Source: a virus. From it: a DNA stretch of 22,284 bases. This document shows, piece after piece, positions 1-5,438 of this stretch. The stretch spans positions 1-22,284 of IMG/VR virus record IMGVR_UViG_3300027714_000138. One strand, written 5' to 3'. The position numbers were made by a program, and so were the translations under genes. How positions within the stretch are numbered: the first letter of the stretch is position 1; each line of letters opens with the position of its first letter. Under the pieces are notes generated by a model, which did not search any database, was not told the origin of the DNA, and saw only the letters and a list, made by a program, of their open reading frames with translations.

Positions 1-103
1 TGTTATACCCCTATAGCCCCCAACCCCCTACCCTATACCCTATGAACGTAGAATAGACCCCAGGTCTCCCCGAAGTCTATGTCTTGCTATAATATATAAT
101 ATG
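1..103. other. Non-coding left edge with G-rich tract and short hairpin
   Basis: There is no convincing gene here. On the minus strand, 8-40 holds five G-runs of 3-5 bases separated by 2-5 bases, which fits a G-quadruplex pattern and is striking in so AT-rich a region. A short inverted repeat at 55-67 (AGACC, 3-nt loop, GGTCT) follows the 3' end of the gene at 104-433, but no T-tract follows, so it is not a classical terminator. The left neighbour is outside the window. Confidence 0.5.
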
Positions 104-433
104 TTAAGCGGCTTTCTCTATATGAGTATAGTCATTACCTTCTGCGTCTTGTTTAATATAGAAGAACGACTCTAGTTGTATATAGTGTATCCTACCTCTA
201 GTCTTCTTACCAAACATGTCGTGCTTATAATAGTCTAAGCTATTATCTCCTATGCGTCTCACTGTTACTAAGTCTGTGAATGTATACGCTTTAGTCTTGC
301 TATCACAATGATATCTATTCAATGTTGTGAATCCATTCTCATTTGTCTCGATCTTATACACATCCGTATTAGTGTCTGCTTCTACTTTTATACTGAAATA
401 CATTCCAGCTTCTATATTTTCTTTTATATTCAT
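104..433 (-). CDS. Hypothetical protein, 109 aa
   Basis: I do not recognise this protein. It has no membrane segment, signal peptide or cysteine cluster, and has only two Cys/His-type positions in the middle (residues about 42-43). It is mixed in charge with many aromatic Tyr and Thr residues in alternating patterns, suggesting a small beta-rich soluble fold. The ATG at 433 lies 10 nt after the stop of the 40-aa ORF at 444-566, so both are probably read from the promoter at 591-619. It is the last gene of that unit; a G-rich tract lies just beyond. Coding status is supported by length and operon position. Confidence 0.75.
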   Translation of the reverse strand: MNIKENIEAGMYFSIKVEADTNTDVYKIETNENGFTTLNRYHCDSKTKAYTFTDLVTVRRIGDNSLDYYKHDMFGKKTRGRIHYIQLESFFYIKQDAEGNDYTHIEKAA

Positions 434-443
434 ATCCGTTTAT

Positions 444-566
444 TTATTGTTTAACATTACCAATATTCTCTGCTAAGTTTTGAAGAGCTTCGTCTTCAGT
501 CATATTAAAACGACTCATTAAAAAGTCTAATAACTCTTGCCCTACTAATTGTTTTTCATTGCTCAT
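444..566 (-). CDS. Small hypothetical protein, 40 aa
   Basis: The product starts MSNEKQLVGQELLDFLMSRF and ends in NIGNVKQ: a short, soluble, probably helical peptide. Its start is well supported: the ATG at 566 carries the AAGAGAT leader shared by many starts in this window and sits exactly 24 nt from the -10 of the promoter at 591-619, the same distance as in four other units. It is followed 10 nt later by the gene at 104-433. Function is unknown. Confidence 0.7.
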   Translation of the reverse strand: MSNEKQLVGQELLDFLMSRFNMTEDEALQNLAENIGNVKQ

Positions 567-590
567 ATCTCTTATTTTTTATTATATATA

Positions 591-619
591 AATATAAGGC
601 ATATAATCCGTAAGTCCTA
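591..619 (-). promoter_or_regulatory. Type A promoter (TAGGAC-N17-TATATT)
   Basis: On the minus strand, TAGGAC at 614-619 and TATATT at 591-596 are separated by 17 bp. The -10 context (GCCTTATATTTA) is shared with the other left-end promoters. Only half of the TAGGATCCTA palindrome is kept here. It drives the 40-aa and 109-aa ORFs downstream. Confidence 0.65.
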
Positions 620-648
620 ATCATTTGCCTATTATTTTTAATAAAGTT

Positions 649-1578
649 TTAAGCCTTCACAATTTGCTCCGCTACCATACTTTCGCAATCCTCAAATCCC
701 ATTGCACATATTCTGGAAGCTTTTATGAAGGATCTCAAATTAATCTCTACGCCTTGATATTTAGTCTCTAAGTCTTTCATAATTTTTAAAGCTTTTTCTT
801 TTGCCTCCACAGGAATCTTAGTTTCCATAACATCTTTCAATTCATCTATTCTTTGGAACATTTGCTTTGTGTTCATACTAATGTCTGCTACAAAACTTCT
901 GGATTTAATTGCGTCGTCTAATTTGCTTTGAGCTATATTAGAGATAAAGATAATTTTACCAGTAAACTCAAAGTGTCTAGGAACTGGATCACCATATGTG
1001 TCCTTCAGTGGCTTAGTACTTATATAGCTAAGCTTTCTAGTGTCATAACTATCTAGTGCTGCCTTCAATAAATTAACTGCATCCACATCTTTGAAAACAC
1101 TATCACAATCATCTAATACAATTATTTTGTCTGCATTCTCATATATGGTTACAAACAATCCCGCTGCCGTAGCTCTACCTTTAAAGTGCACAAATTGCTT
1201 TGCCTCCTGTAATCCCATATCCGTTAATGTCTTCTTAACTAAATAAGTCTTACCTAATCCTGCGCCTCCTGTAATTACTAGGGAAGGCTGTATTCCTCTA
1301 CCTACCATTTTAGTAAGTCTTTCTAAGTTCTTAAACATTACCTTAGGATCACGCTTTTCAACAACCGACATAAAGCTTAGCTTTTGAGGAGTATTAGGTT
1401 TGCCACTTTTCATTCTAGCAACTCTACCACTATCGCTTACTATGAGTACTTCATTATTTTTTTCAGCGTTTCTAATTTGAATGTATCTAATTAAGCTTTC
1501 AGGCGCTATACTCCCAGTAGCCGTATTCTTTGCTACTAATTTGCCATCTATCCTGGCCGGCTTATAAATGTTTGTCAT
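649..1578 (-). CDS. AAA+ ATPase, 309 aa
   Basis: This is a P-loop ATPase with an N-terminal extension of about 90 residues of unknown role. Visible motifs are Walker A GGAGLGKT (104-111), Walker B IIVLDD (152-157), a sensor-1-like Asn in FISN (about 214), and a following DDAIKSRS segment (about 221-228) whose Arg is a candidate arginine finger. The C-terminal 80 residues look helical, as in an AAA+ lid. It resembles single-domain AAA+ proteins annotated only as ATPase in large T4-like phages; I cannot place it with clamp loaders or helicases. It is monocistronic, with a near-canonical promoter (1603-1631), and lies two units downstream of the sigma factor gene, so a role in early DNA or transcription control is possible but not shown. 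Confidence 0.9.
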   Translation of the reverse strand: MTNIYKPARIDGKLVAKNTATGSIAPESLIRYIQIRNAEKNNEVLIVSDSGRVARMKSGKPNTPQKLSFMSVVEKRDPKVMFKNLERLTKMVGRGIQPSLVITGGAGLGKTYLVKKTLTDMGLQEAKQFVHFKGRATAAGLFVTIYENADKIIVLDDCDSVFKDVDAVNLLKAALDSYDTRKLSYISTKPLKDTYGDPVPRHFEFTGKIIFISNIAQSKLDDAIKSRSFVADISMNTKQMFQRIDELKDVMETKIPVEAKEKALKIMKDLETKYQGVEINLRSFIKASRICAMGFEDCESMVAEQIVKA

Positions 1579-1602
1579 ATCTCTAATTTTAAATTATACT
1601 TA

Positions 1603-1631
1603 AATATAAGGAAAATATCCGTGCGTGTCAA
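1603..1631 (-). promoter_or_regulatory. Type A promoter (TTGACA-N17-TATATT)
   Basis: TTGACA at 1626-1631 and TATATT at 1603-1608 on the minus strand have an exact 17-bp spacer. The ATG at 1578 is 24 nt from the -10. The A/T-rich segment upstream of the -35 (1632-1657, including AAACTTTTCTTG) is shared with other promoters. It can also be read as the Bacteroidota pattern TTG-N20-TAnnTTT. Confidence 0.75.
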
Positions 1632-1666
1632 CCTTTTTTCAAGAAAAGTTTAAACTTTGTTTCCTA

Positions 1667-1822
1667 TTAGAATTCTAACAAATCAATAACCATTTCACCC
1701 GTACCCAATCCATTATAAGTAATCTCATAATTTGGATCCATCCCGGAGGAAGAAACATCATTAACTAAATCATTTACCGAATCAAACTTTCTTTTAAAGT
1801 AACTACAATCTAAACTATACAT
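1667..1822 (-). CDS. Small hypothetical protein, 51 aa
   Basis: The product starts MYSLDCSYFKRKFDSVNDLV and ends MVIDLLEF. It is acidic and soluble, with no recognised domain. It forms a one-gene unit between its own promoter (1853-1881) and the promoter of the AAA+ gene, with a 30-nt gap from -10 to ATG. The dedicated promoter and A-rich leader are the main reasons to believe it. Confidence 0.65.
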   Translation of the reverse strand: MYSLDCSYFKRKFDSVNDLVNDVSSSGMDPNYEITYNGLGTGEMVIDLLEF

Positions 1823-1852
1823 ATATCTATTTTTTTAATTATTAATTACTTA

Positions 1853-1881
1853 AATATAAGGCATATTCTGATAGGATCCTA
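1853..1881 (-). promoter_or_regulatory. Type A promoter with palindromic -35
   Basis: TAGGAT (1876-1881), N17, TATATT (1853-1858) on the minus strand. The perfect palindrome TAGGATCCTA at 1872-1881 overlaps the -35, as an operator would. It precedes the 51-aa ORF. Confidence 0.7.
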
Positions 1882-1899
1882 GTCTTTTACCAGAAAAGT

Positions 1900-2643
1900 T
1901 TAAATATATTTTAATAATTTTCCTATGCCAGGAACTGCTTTAAGAGAATTTTCTGCTTGTCTAACTAGCTGTCTAGCTCTCTCGCCTGTAACATTTAACT
2001 CTTCAGCTATATGCTCCATATGCATTGCATAGTCTCTACCAATACCGTAAAACATTGTAATAGCCGCTTTTTGTTTAGGCTTAAGGCTACTCAATGCAAT
2101 TGCCAATTGTGTCTTTAAGTCTGAGCTATCATGTGCCGGCTTTGCTTGCTCGCTTGGAAGATATCTATCTGCAAATGTCTCACTATCCTCATCATCGCCT
2201 ACTTTGCTTGAAGTGGATATAGTTTTAAACTCTTTGCCTTCTGTCATTGTCTTATGCGAAGGAATCCTTACCACTCTGCTTAAGTCATTTAAACACTTTT
2301 GTAATTCAGCTCTCACATACCATACTGCAAAGCTAATAAATTTAACACCTCTCGTTGGGTCAAATCTCTTTGCTGCCTCAAACAATCCTATATTTGCAAA
2401 TCCAATTAAATCTTCTAACTCAATACCCATTCCCTGATATTGCTTAGCTACTTGCACTGCAAACCTTAAATTTGACTCTACTAGTTTATTAATTGCTGCT
2501 CTATCTCCAGTTAATGCTCTTGTCGCCAAAGCCACTTCTGTATCTCTATCTAGTAATGGAGCTTTCTTAATTTCACCCATATACTTTTTGACACTTGGTG
2601 TATCCGTCACCACCGCGCCAGTCGTTACATATATCTTACCCAT
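1900..2643 (-). CDS. RNA polymerase sigma-70 family factor, 247 aa
   Basis: A phage-encoded sigma factor that would redirect host RNA polymerase. A region 1.2-like helix (about 16-50, YMGEIKKAPLL) leads into region 2 (about 55-125): NLRFAVQVAKQYQ, DLIGFANIGLFEAAKRFD, then the -10-reading KFISFAVWYVRAEL, followed by VVRIPSHK. Region 3 is nearly absent: about 45 acidic and Ser-rich residues link to region 4 (about 175-236), whose helix-turn-helix (209-233, HIAEELNVTGERARQLV) would read the -35. At 247 aa it is shorter than housekeeping RpoD. Region 2 is closest in feel to Bacteroidota RpoD, the main clue to the host. The start overlaps the upstream 63-aa gene by 8 bp, suggesting translational coupling. 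It could recognise one of the two promoter families in this window. Confidence 0.95.
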   Translation of the reverse strand: MGKIYVTTGAVVTDTPSVKKYMGEIKKAPLLDRDTEVALATRALTGDRAAINKLVESNLRFAVQVAKQYQGMGIELEDLIGFANIGLFEAAKRFDPTRGVKFISFAVWYVRAELQKCLNDLSRVVRIPSHKTMTEGKEFKTISTSSKVGDDEDSETFADRYLPSEQAKPAHDSSDLKTQLAIALSSLKPKQKAAITMFYGIGRDYAMHMEHIAEELNVTGERARQLVRQAENSLKAVPGIGKLLKYI

Positions 2644-2827
2644 TTGTTAATTGTATTAATGCATTAGGACTAAATACTATATCTTTGTCTTGCTGCGGTT
2701 TAACTTTTTTCTTATTTCTCATAGCTCTTGCTACTGCACTATTAATATTAGAAGACTTTGCGGCTCTTCTAAATCCAGCGAGGACTCTATCCTGCGCTTC
2801 ATAACCTTTACTCATTTTTTTACTCAT
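2636..2827 (-). CDS. Small basic protein, 63 aa, coupled to sigma factor
   Basis: The product starts MSKKMSKGYEAQDRVLAGFR and is rich in Lys and Arg, with a helical AKSSNINSAVARAMRNKKK segment, then a hydrophobic tail. No family is recognised; the basic charge would suit nucleic acid or polymerase contact, but that is a guess. The ATG at 2827 is 24 nt from the -10 of the promoter at 2852-2880 and carries the AAGAGAT leader. Its 3' end overlaps the sigma start by 8 bp, so the two are probably made together. Confidence 0.75.
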   Translation of the reverse strand: MSKKMSKGYEAQDRVLAGFRRAAKSSNINSAVARAMRNKKKVKPQQDKDIVFSPNALIQLTNG

Positions 2828-2851
2828 ATCTCTTATTTTAAATTATACTTA

Positions 2852-2880
2852 AATATAAGGCAAAAAAGGATAGGATCCTA
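2852..2880 (-). promoter_or_regulatory. Type A promoter with palindromic -35 (sigma operon)
   Basis: TAGGAT (2875-2880), N17, TATATT (2852-2857) on the minus strand, followed by TAAGTATAAT. The palindrome TAGGATCCTA lies at 2871-2880. It drives the 63-aa gene and the sigma factor, so the sigma gene may control, or be controlled through, the same element found at its neighbours. Confidence 0.75.
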
Positions 2881-2903
2881 ATCTTTTGCCAACTTTTTTT
2901 AAC

Positions 2904-3029
2904 TTATTTTGATTTATTTAACTCATCATAAAAATGAAATATTGAAACATATTCATTTTCTTTTACTACTTTACCGGCATTATTTGCATGCTCTGGCTTA
3001 TCCTTAACTATTTTATCTATCTTCTTCAT
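2904..3029 (-). CDS. Small hypothetical protein, 41 aa
   Basis: The product starts MKKIDKIVKDKPEHANNAGK and ends in a segment reading EYVSIFHFYDEL. It is a single-gene unit with its own promoter at 3054-3082 and a 24-nt distance to the -10. The C-terminal motif resembles EFVSVFHLDK at the end of the 40-aa ORF at 7074-7196, so the two may be distant paralogues or share a short binding motif. Function unknown. Confidence 0.65.
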   Translation of the reverse strand: MKKIDKIVKDKPEHANNAGKVVKENEYVSIFHFYDELNKSK

Positions 3030-3053
3030 ATTTCTATTTTTTAATTATACTTA

Positions 3054-3082
3054 AATATAAGGCAAATTATTGTAGGATCCTA
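3054..3082 (-). promoter_or_regulatory. Type A promoter with palindromic -35
   Basis: TAGGAT (3077-3082), N17, TATATT (3054-3059) on the minus strand; TAGGATCCTA palindrome at 3073-3082; AAACTTTTCTGA segment upstream. It serves the 41-aa ORF at 2904-3029. Confidence 0.7.
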
Positions 3083-3103
3083 ATCTTTTATCAGAAAAGT
3101 TTA

Positions 3104-3238
3104 CTAACTGCACCATAATGAATTACTCTCCCAGTTATCCTCAAATTCATGCATTAACTCTAGGTATTCATCTTTATTAATAAAACCTCTAGTTAAACCG
3201 TCCCACAAATGTAAATCATAATTATCTCTTTCTTTCAT
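3104..3238 (-). CDS. Small hypothetical protein, 44 aa
   Basis: The product starts MKERDNYDLHLWDGLTRGFI and ends WESNSLWCS. It is acidic and aromatic-rich with three Trp in 44 residues, and has no recognised family. It is the third gene of a unit with 3252-3485 (13 nt upstream) and 3489-3605. Tight spacing and consistent strand support it; the small size leaves some doubt. Confidence 0.6.
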   Translation of the reverse strand: MKERDNYDLHLWDGLTRGFINKDEYLELMHEFEDNWESNSLWCS

Positions 3239-3251
3239 AATCTTTATTTTT

Positions 3252-3485
3252 TTAATCGTTGTCTATTACTGTTTCAAATTCTTTATTCGTATTAATATCT
3301 TCTAGCTGACTTAATGCTTCTTCGAGTACATCCTTCATTTCCGTCACCATACTATCTAATTCTGTAAGTCTAACACAATTGTTAATTTCATACTTATAAG
3401 TATCTAAGGATTCAATTGTTTCAACTACTTCCTTAAGTTCCGGGCAACAATCCCATCCATCTTCAAACGTTTTTATTATTCTCAT
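3252..3485 (-). CDS. Acidic coiled-coil hypothetical protein, 77 aa
   Basis: Strongly acidic and mostly helical, with heptad-like hydrophobic spacing from about residue 15 to 66 (LKEVVETIESL, LDSMVTEMKDVLEEALSQLEDI), so it is probably a coiled coil. It has three Cys (two adjacent near residue 13), but no zinc motif. It starts 3 nt after the stop of the membrane peptide gene at 3489-3605 and is followed by the 44-aa gene. Function unknown. Confidence 0.75.
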   Translation of the reverse strand: MRIIKTFEDGWDCCPELKEVVETIESLDTYKYEINNCVRLTELDSMVTEMKDVLEEALSQLEDINTNKEFETVIDND

Positions 3486-3488
3486 ATC

Positions 3489-3605
3489 TTATTTTTTTAT
3501 TTCTTCAATTACCATTGCTACTATTATGCCTAATGTTACACATAATAAACATACTGAGACTATCTCCGTATATGTTACTTCTACTACTTTTTCTAATATA
3601 TCCAT
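3489..3605 (-). CDS. Single-pass membrane peptide, 38 aa
   Basis: The product starts MDILEKVVEVTYTEIVSVCL, followed by a hydrophobic stretch (about 15-33) and a charged EEIKK tail, so it is a one-helix membrane peptide. Its ATG at 3605 is 24 nt from the -10 of the promoter at 3630-3658 and has the AAGAGAT leader. It leads a three-gene unit. Such peptides in early phage regions often modulate host membrane proteins, but nothing here shows a target. Confidence 0.65.
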   Translation of the reverse strand: MDILEKVVEVTYTEIVSVCLLCVTLGIIVAMVIEEIKK

Positions 3606-3629
3606 ATCTCTTATTTTAAATTATACTTA

Positions 3630-3658
3630 AATATAAGGTAAATTATTGTAGGATCCTA
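3630..3658 (-). promoter_or_regulatory. Type A promoter with palindromic -35
   Basis: TAGGAT (3653-3658), N17, TATATT (3630-3635) on the minus strand; TAGGATCCTA palindrome at 3649-3658. It drives the three genes 3489-3605, 3252-3485 and 3104-3238. Confidence 0.7.
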
Positions 3659-3686
3659 ATTATTTACCATCTTTGTTTAAACTTTT

Positions 3687-3992
3687 TTACTCAAACTCTT
3701 TTCCAATAAAGGCATAGCCATTATTATGTACATATGTTAATATTTCATCATATATCTCAATACCTACCTCTTCATCGAAGGGGAAATGCTTTCCAAATAT
3801 ATTTAAATCCTTAGCGTATTCCAAATTAATTTTATCCTCTCCGTCCATTAAATGTATATTTGTATTACCGGCATATGTATCTAACTCAAATTTATATACA
3901 TTATTATCGATATTATAATAGCCTTCCACGTATCTCTCATATCCATCATGACTTACACTACTATCAATTGTTATTTTATTTACTTTTGTCAT
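3687..3992 (-). CDS. Hypothetical protein, 101 aa
   Basis: An acidic, Tyr- and Asn-rich soluble protein with alternating hydrophobic residues (YVEGYYNIDNNVYKFEL), suggesting beta strands, then a helix near residues 70-90. It has no Cys, no membrane segment and no recognised domain. It is a single-gene unit with a strong TTGACT-type promoter at 4021-4049 and a 28-nt distance to the -10. The promoter of the next unit (3630-3658) lies right after its stop. Confidence 0.8.
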   Translation of the reverse strand: MTKVNKITIDSSVSHDGYERYVEGYYNIDNNVYKFELDTYAGNTNIHLMDGEDKINLEYAKDLNIFGKHFPFDEEVGIEIYDEILTYVHNNGYAFIGKEFE

Positions 3993-4020
3993 ATCCTATT
4001 TTTTAATTATTAATTACTTA

Positions 4021-4049
4021 AATATAAGGAAAAAAAGAACACGAGTCAA
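4021..4049 (-). promoter_or_regulatory. Type A promoter (TTGACT-N17-TATATT)
   Basis: TTGACT (4044-4049), exactly 17 bp, TATATT (4021-4026) on the minus strand, followed by TAAGTAATTAATAA. The segment 4050-4071 (GTTTAAACTTTTCTGG on the minus strand) is nearly the same as upstream of the promoters at 1603 and 1853. It serves the 101-aa gene. Confidence 0.75.
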
Positions 4050-4078
4050 CCTTTTTACCAGAAAAGTTTAAACAAAGT

Positions 4079-4095
4079 GCTTTGACTTACAAAGT
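4079..4095. promoter_or_regulatory. 17-bp dyad, possible operator
   Basis: CTTTG-ACTTA-CAAAG inverted repeat (core 4080-4094) about 30 bp upstream of the -35 of the promoter at 4021-4049. It resembles a second dyad at 4808-4824 (ACTTTGAA-A-TTCAAAGT). The two share the CTTTGA/CAAAGT arms and could bind the same regulator. Confidence 0.35.
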
Positions 4096-4099
4096 AACC

Positions 4100-4139
4100 A
4101 GAAAGTAAGAAAGGGAGCAGGGATATGAAGTCTGCTCCC
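4100..4139 (-). terminator. Probable rho-independent terminator
   Basis: On the minus strand a perfect 8-bp stem (GGGAGCAG, 11-nt loop, CTGCTCCC; 4113-4139) is followed by a T-rich TTTCTTACTTTC run. It lies just beyond the stop of the 85-aa gene at 4192 and upstream of the next promoter, where a terminator is expected. The T-run is interrupted, so strength is uncertain. It also marks the border between type A and type B promoter regions. Confidence 0.65.
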
Positions 4140-4191
4140 ACTTTAGAGATATGAGTATATAATAATGCCATATACCAGGGCGATACTTTTA

Positions 4192-4449
4192 TTACTTTCG
4201 TGATAGTGTATAATCAGATTTAATCAAAGACATGGATAATCCTATTCTTTCTGCTAGGATGTCATGTTCTTTTTGATTAACATAATCAATTTGCTTGTCG
4301 GTAAAGTAATTTAATTTACTTTTAGCCGTTTCGAGTTTCTCAACGTTATCATATTTTGCTGCGATACTTATTTGTAACGACCAATATTCTACTTTTTGCT
4401 GATAACCGTTTGTATAATTTCTTTTATAAAATGTACTAGCCTTTGTCAT
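4192..4449 (-). CDS. Hypothetical helical protein, 85 aa
   Basis: A basic to neutral, mostly helical protein (WSLQISIAAKYDNVEKLETA, LETAKSKLNYF) that ends in SRK. It has no Cys, no membrane helix and no recognised family. It is a one-gene unit with a type B promoter (4468-4496), an 18-nt distance to the -10, the AGAGAT leader and a hairpin terminator after its stop. This is the leftmost type B unit. Confidence 0.8.
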   Translation of the reverse strand: MTKASTFYKRNYTNGYQQKVEYWSLQISIAAKYDNVEKLETAKSKLNYFTDKQIDYVNQKEHDILAERIGLSMSLIKSDYTLSRK

Positions 4450-4467
4450 ATCTCTTTATTTTTCTAT

Positions 4468-4496
4468 ATAATAAGAAGAAACAACCAGGAATCCAA
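4468..4496 (-). promoter_or_regulatory. Type B promoter (TTGGAT-N17-TATTAT)
   Basis: TTGGAT (4491-4496), 17 bp, TATTAT (4468-4473) on the minus strand. Directly upstream lies a perfect 14-bp palindrome TTTTTCCGGAAAAA (4499-4512), in the same place as the AAACTTTTCTGG segment of the type A promoters. It drives the 85-aa gene. Confidence 0.8.
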
Positions 4497-4931
4497 CCTT
4501 TTTCCGGAAAAACTTTACTCCGTATAACTAGGAAACCGAACTAAAAGTATATGTGTATCCAAAACTAAATCTATATCTAAAAGTATATTATCTAAAAATA
4601 CACACATTGTTCTAAAAATAGCTAGCTATCTAAAAGCACATATATTGTTCTAAAAATAAACCCGGGCCTTCTCCCTATAGGAACTGTAAATAAAGAGCAT
4701 ACACGCACTAAAAATAAACTGGACAGCGAGGTATAGGCATTTACCATTCTCTCCATCCTTAATACACACATAATGGTCTAAAAGTAAAAGTAGTGTTTAA
4801 GTAAAATACTTTGAAATTCAAAGTGGTTTGTAATATATCCAAAACTAATAGAGACGGCCGAACAATCACACTCGGTAGTATCAAATCCACATAACAGCAT
4901 GGCAGCGAGTCTCGAAGCAAATAGCCATCGA
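4497..4931. repeat. Gene-free segment with CTAAAA direct repeats
   Basis: There is no ORF of useful length on either strand. Eight copies of CTAAAA followed by A or G, T or C (7 of 8: CTAAAARTA; one CTAAAAGCA) start at 4541, 4577, 4592, 4612, 4630, 4650, 4708 and 4778, all in the same orientation. The middle five are 15-20 bp apart, and two carry the longer ATTGTTCTAAAAATA or a close match. Degenerate forms (CCAAAACTAA) flank the array at 4559 and 4839. The spacing is too irregular and the unit too short for CRISPR. Candidates are a protein-binding array (origin or control region) or a structured RNA; the sequence alone does not decide. Confidence 0.55.
4808..4824. promoter_or_regulatory. Perfect 17-bp inverted repeat
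   Basis: ACTTTGAA, one central A, TTCAAAGT: a perfect 8-bp dyad in the gene-free segment, 30 bp to the right of the last CTAAAA repeat. It is similar to the dyad at 4079-4095. A dimeric repressor or activator site is the simplest reading. Confidence 0.4.
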
Positions 4932-5126
4932 TCACTGTACCAGACGTCTTAAATACAAGTTATACTTTAAAAATCGTTGTCTCACATCTTGATCCACATT
5001 ACCATACAATATAGCTTGCTTACATATTTCACCACGTAACTCCAATACCCTCTTCTCCACATACAAGATATGCTTCTTTGTACGCATATACTTTTTCAGC
5101 CAATCTCTCGTTCTCTTTTTGGTCAT
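4932..5126 (-). CDS. Small basic helical protein, 64 aa (paralogue of 10983-11156)
   Basis: Very basic at the N-terminus (MTKKRTRDWLKKYMRTKKH), then a helix reading VLELRGEICKQAILYGNV and a tail RQRFLKYNLYLRRL. The pattern Y-R-x-K-H/Y...ELx-E-I/L-C-x-x-AI-x-x-G-x-V...RQ-x-x-LKY recurs in the 57-aa protein at 10983-11156, so the two are paralogues. The ATG overlaps the stop of the upstream two-helix membrane protein by 1 nt. It is the last gene before the gene-free segment. Nucleic acid binding is possible from charge alone; the function is unknown. Confidence 0.75.
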   Translation of the reverse strand: MTKKRTRDWLKKYMRTKKHILYVEKRVLELRGEICKQAILYGNVDQDVRQRFLKYNLYLRRLVQ

Positions 5127-5287
5127 TACAGCCTTCTGGTGTCATGGTGGTTATCCCATACTACCCATAACGCATAACCCAATATAACTGCCACAATGGT
5201 TACTGGATATATAACTATTAAAGGTATTAGCACTAGCATTATAACTATCCATGCCAATACCAATTCTTCTTTGCTTCTATTTTTCAT
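5126..5287 (-). CDS. Two-helix membrane protein, 53 aa
   Basis: The product starts MKNRSKEELVLAWIVIMLVL and is almost wholly hydrophobic from residue 9 to 44, with a Pro near 22 and another near 28 dividing it into two membrane segments; the tail WDNHHDTRRL is polar. It overlaps both neighbours (11 bp with 5277-5438, 1 nt with 4932-5126). A holin-like topology is possible, but nothing else points to lysis here. Confidence 0.7.
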   Translation of the reverse strand: MKNRSKEELVLAWIVIMLVLIPLIVIYPVTIVAVILGYALWVVWDNHHDTRRL

Positions 5288-5438
5288 ATTGTATAGCTTT
5301 GCTTAACACTAATGGAGATCCGTCTAGATGGTCTCTCACTGAATAATGATTATCATGTTCTGTGACTATCAACTCTTTGTTCTTGTACACTTTATAGTTC
5401 TTGTACACATATTCTTTTATTGCATCTATATTTGTCAT
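5277..5438 (-). CDS. Small hypothetical protein, 53 aa
   Basis: The product starts MTNIDAIKEYVYKNYKVYKN, contains a repeated VYKN, and ends AIQYEK. It is soluble with mixed charge and no recognised family. The ATG overlaps the stop of the upstream gene by 4 bp (ATGA) and its own end overlaps the next start, typical of real genes in this unit. Confidence 0.7.
   Translation of the reverse strand: MTNIDAIKEYVYKNYKVYKNKELIVTEHDNHYSVRDHLDGSPLVLSKAIQYEK

Noticed and set aside
1-40. Telomere-like CCCTA repeats at the window edge
   Set aside because: Units are irregular (CCCTA, CCCTATA, CCCTATG), only three in number, and the edge is a cut in the window, not evidence of a DNA end.
566-590. AGAGAT before the ATG as a Shine-Dalgarno sequence
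   Set aside because: The GAG is only 2 nt from the ATG in most genes, too close for normal pairing; it is better described as a conserved start context.
4541-4783. CTAAAA repeats as a CRISPR array
   Set aside because: Repeat unit is only about 9 bp, spacing is irregular (15 to 70 bp) and there are no cas genes.
4860-4931. tRNA gene in the gene-free segment
   Set aside because: Local GC-rich patches do not form a cloverleaf and I see no T-arm GTTCRA with a matching acceptor stem on either strand; the same holds for the rest of the window.
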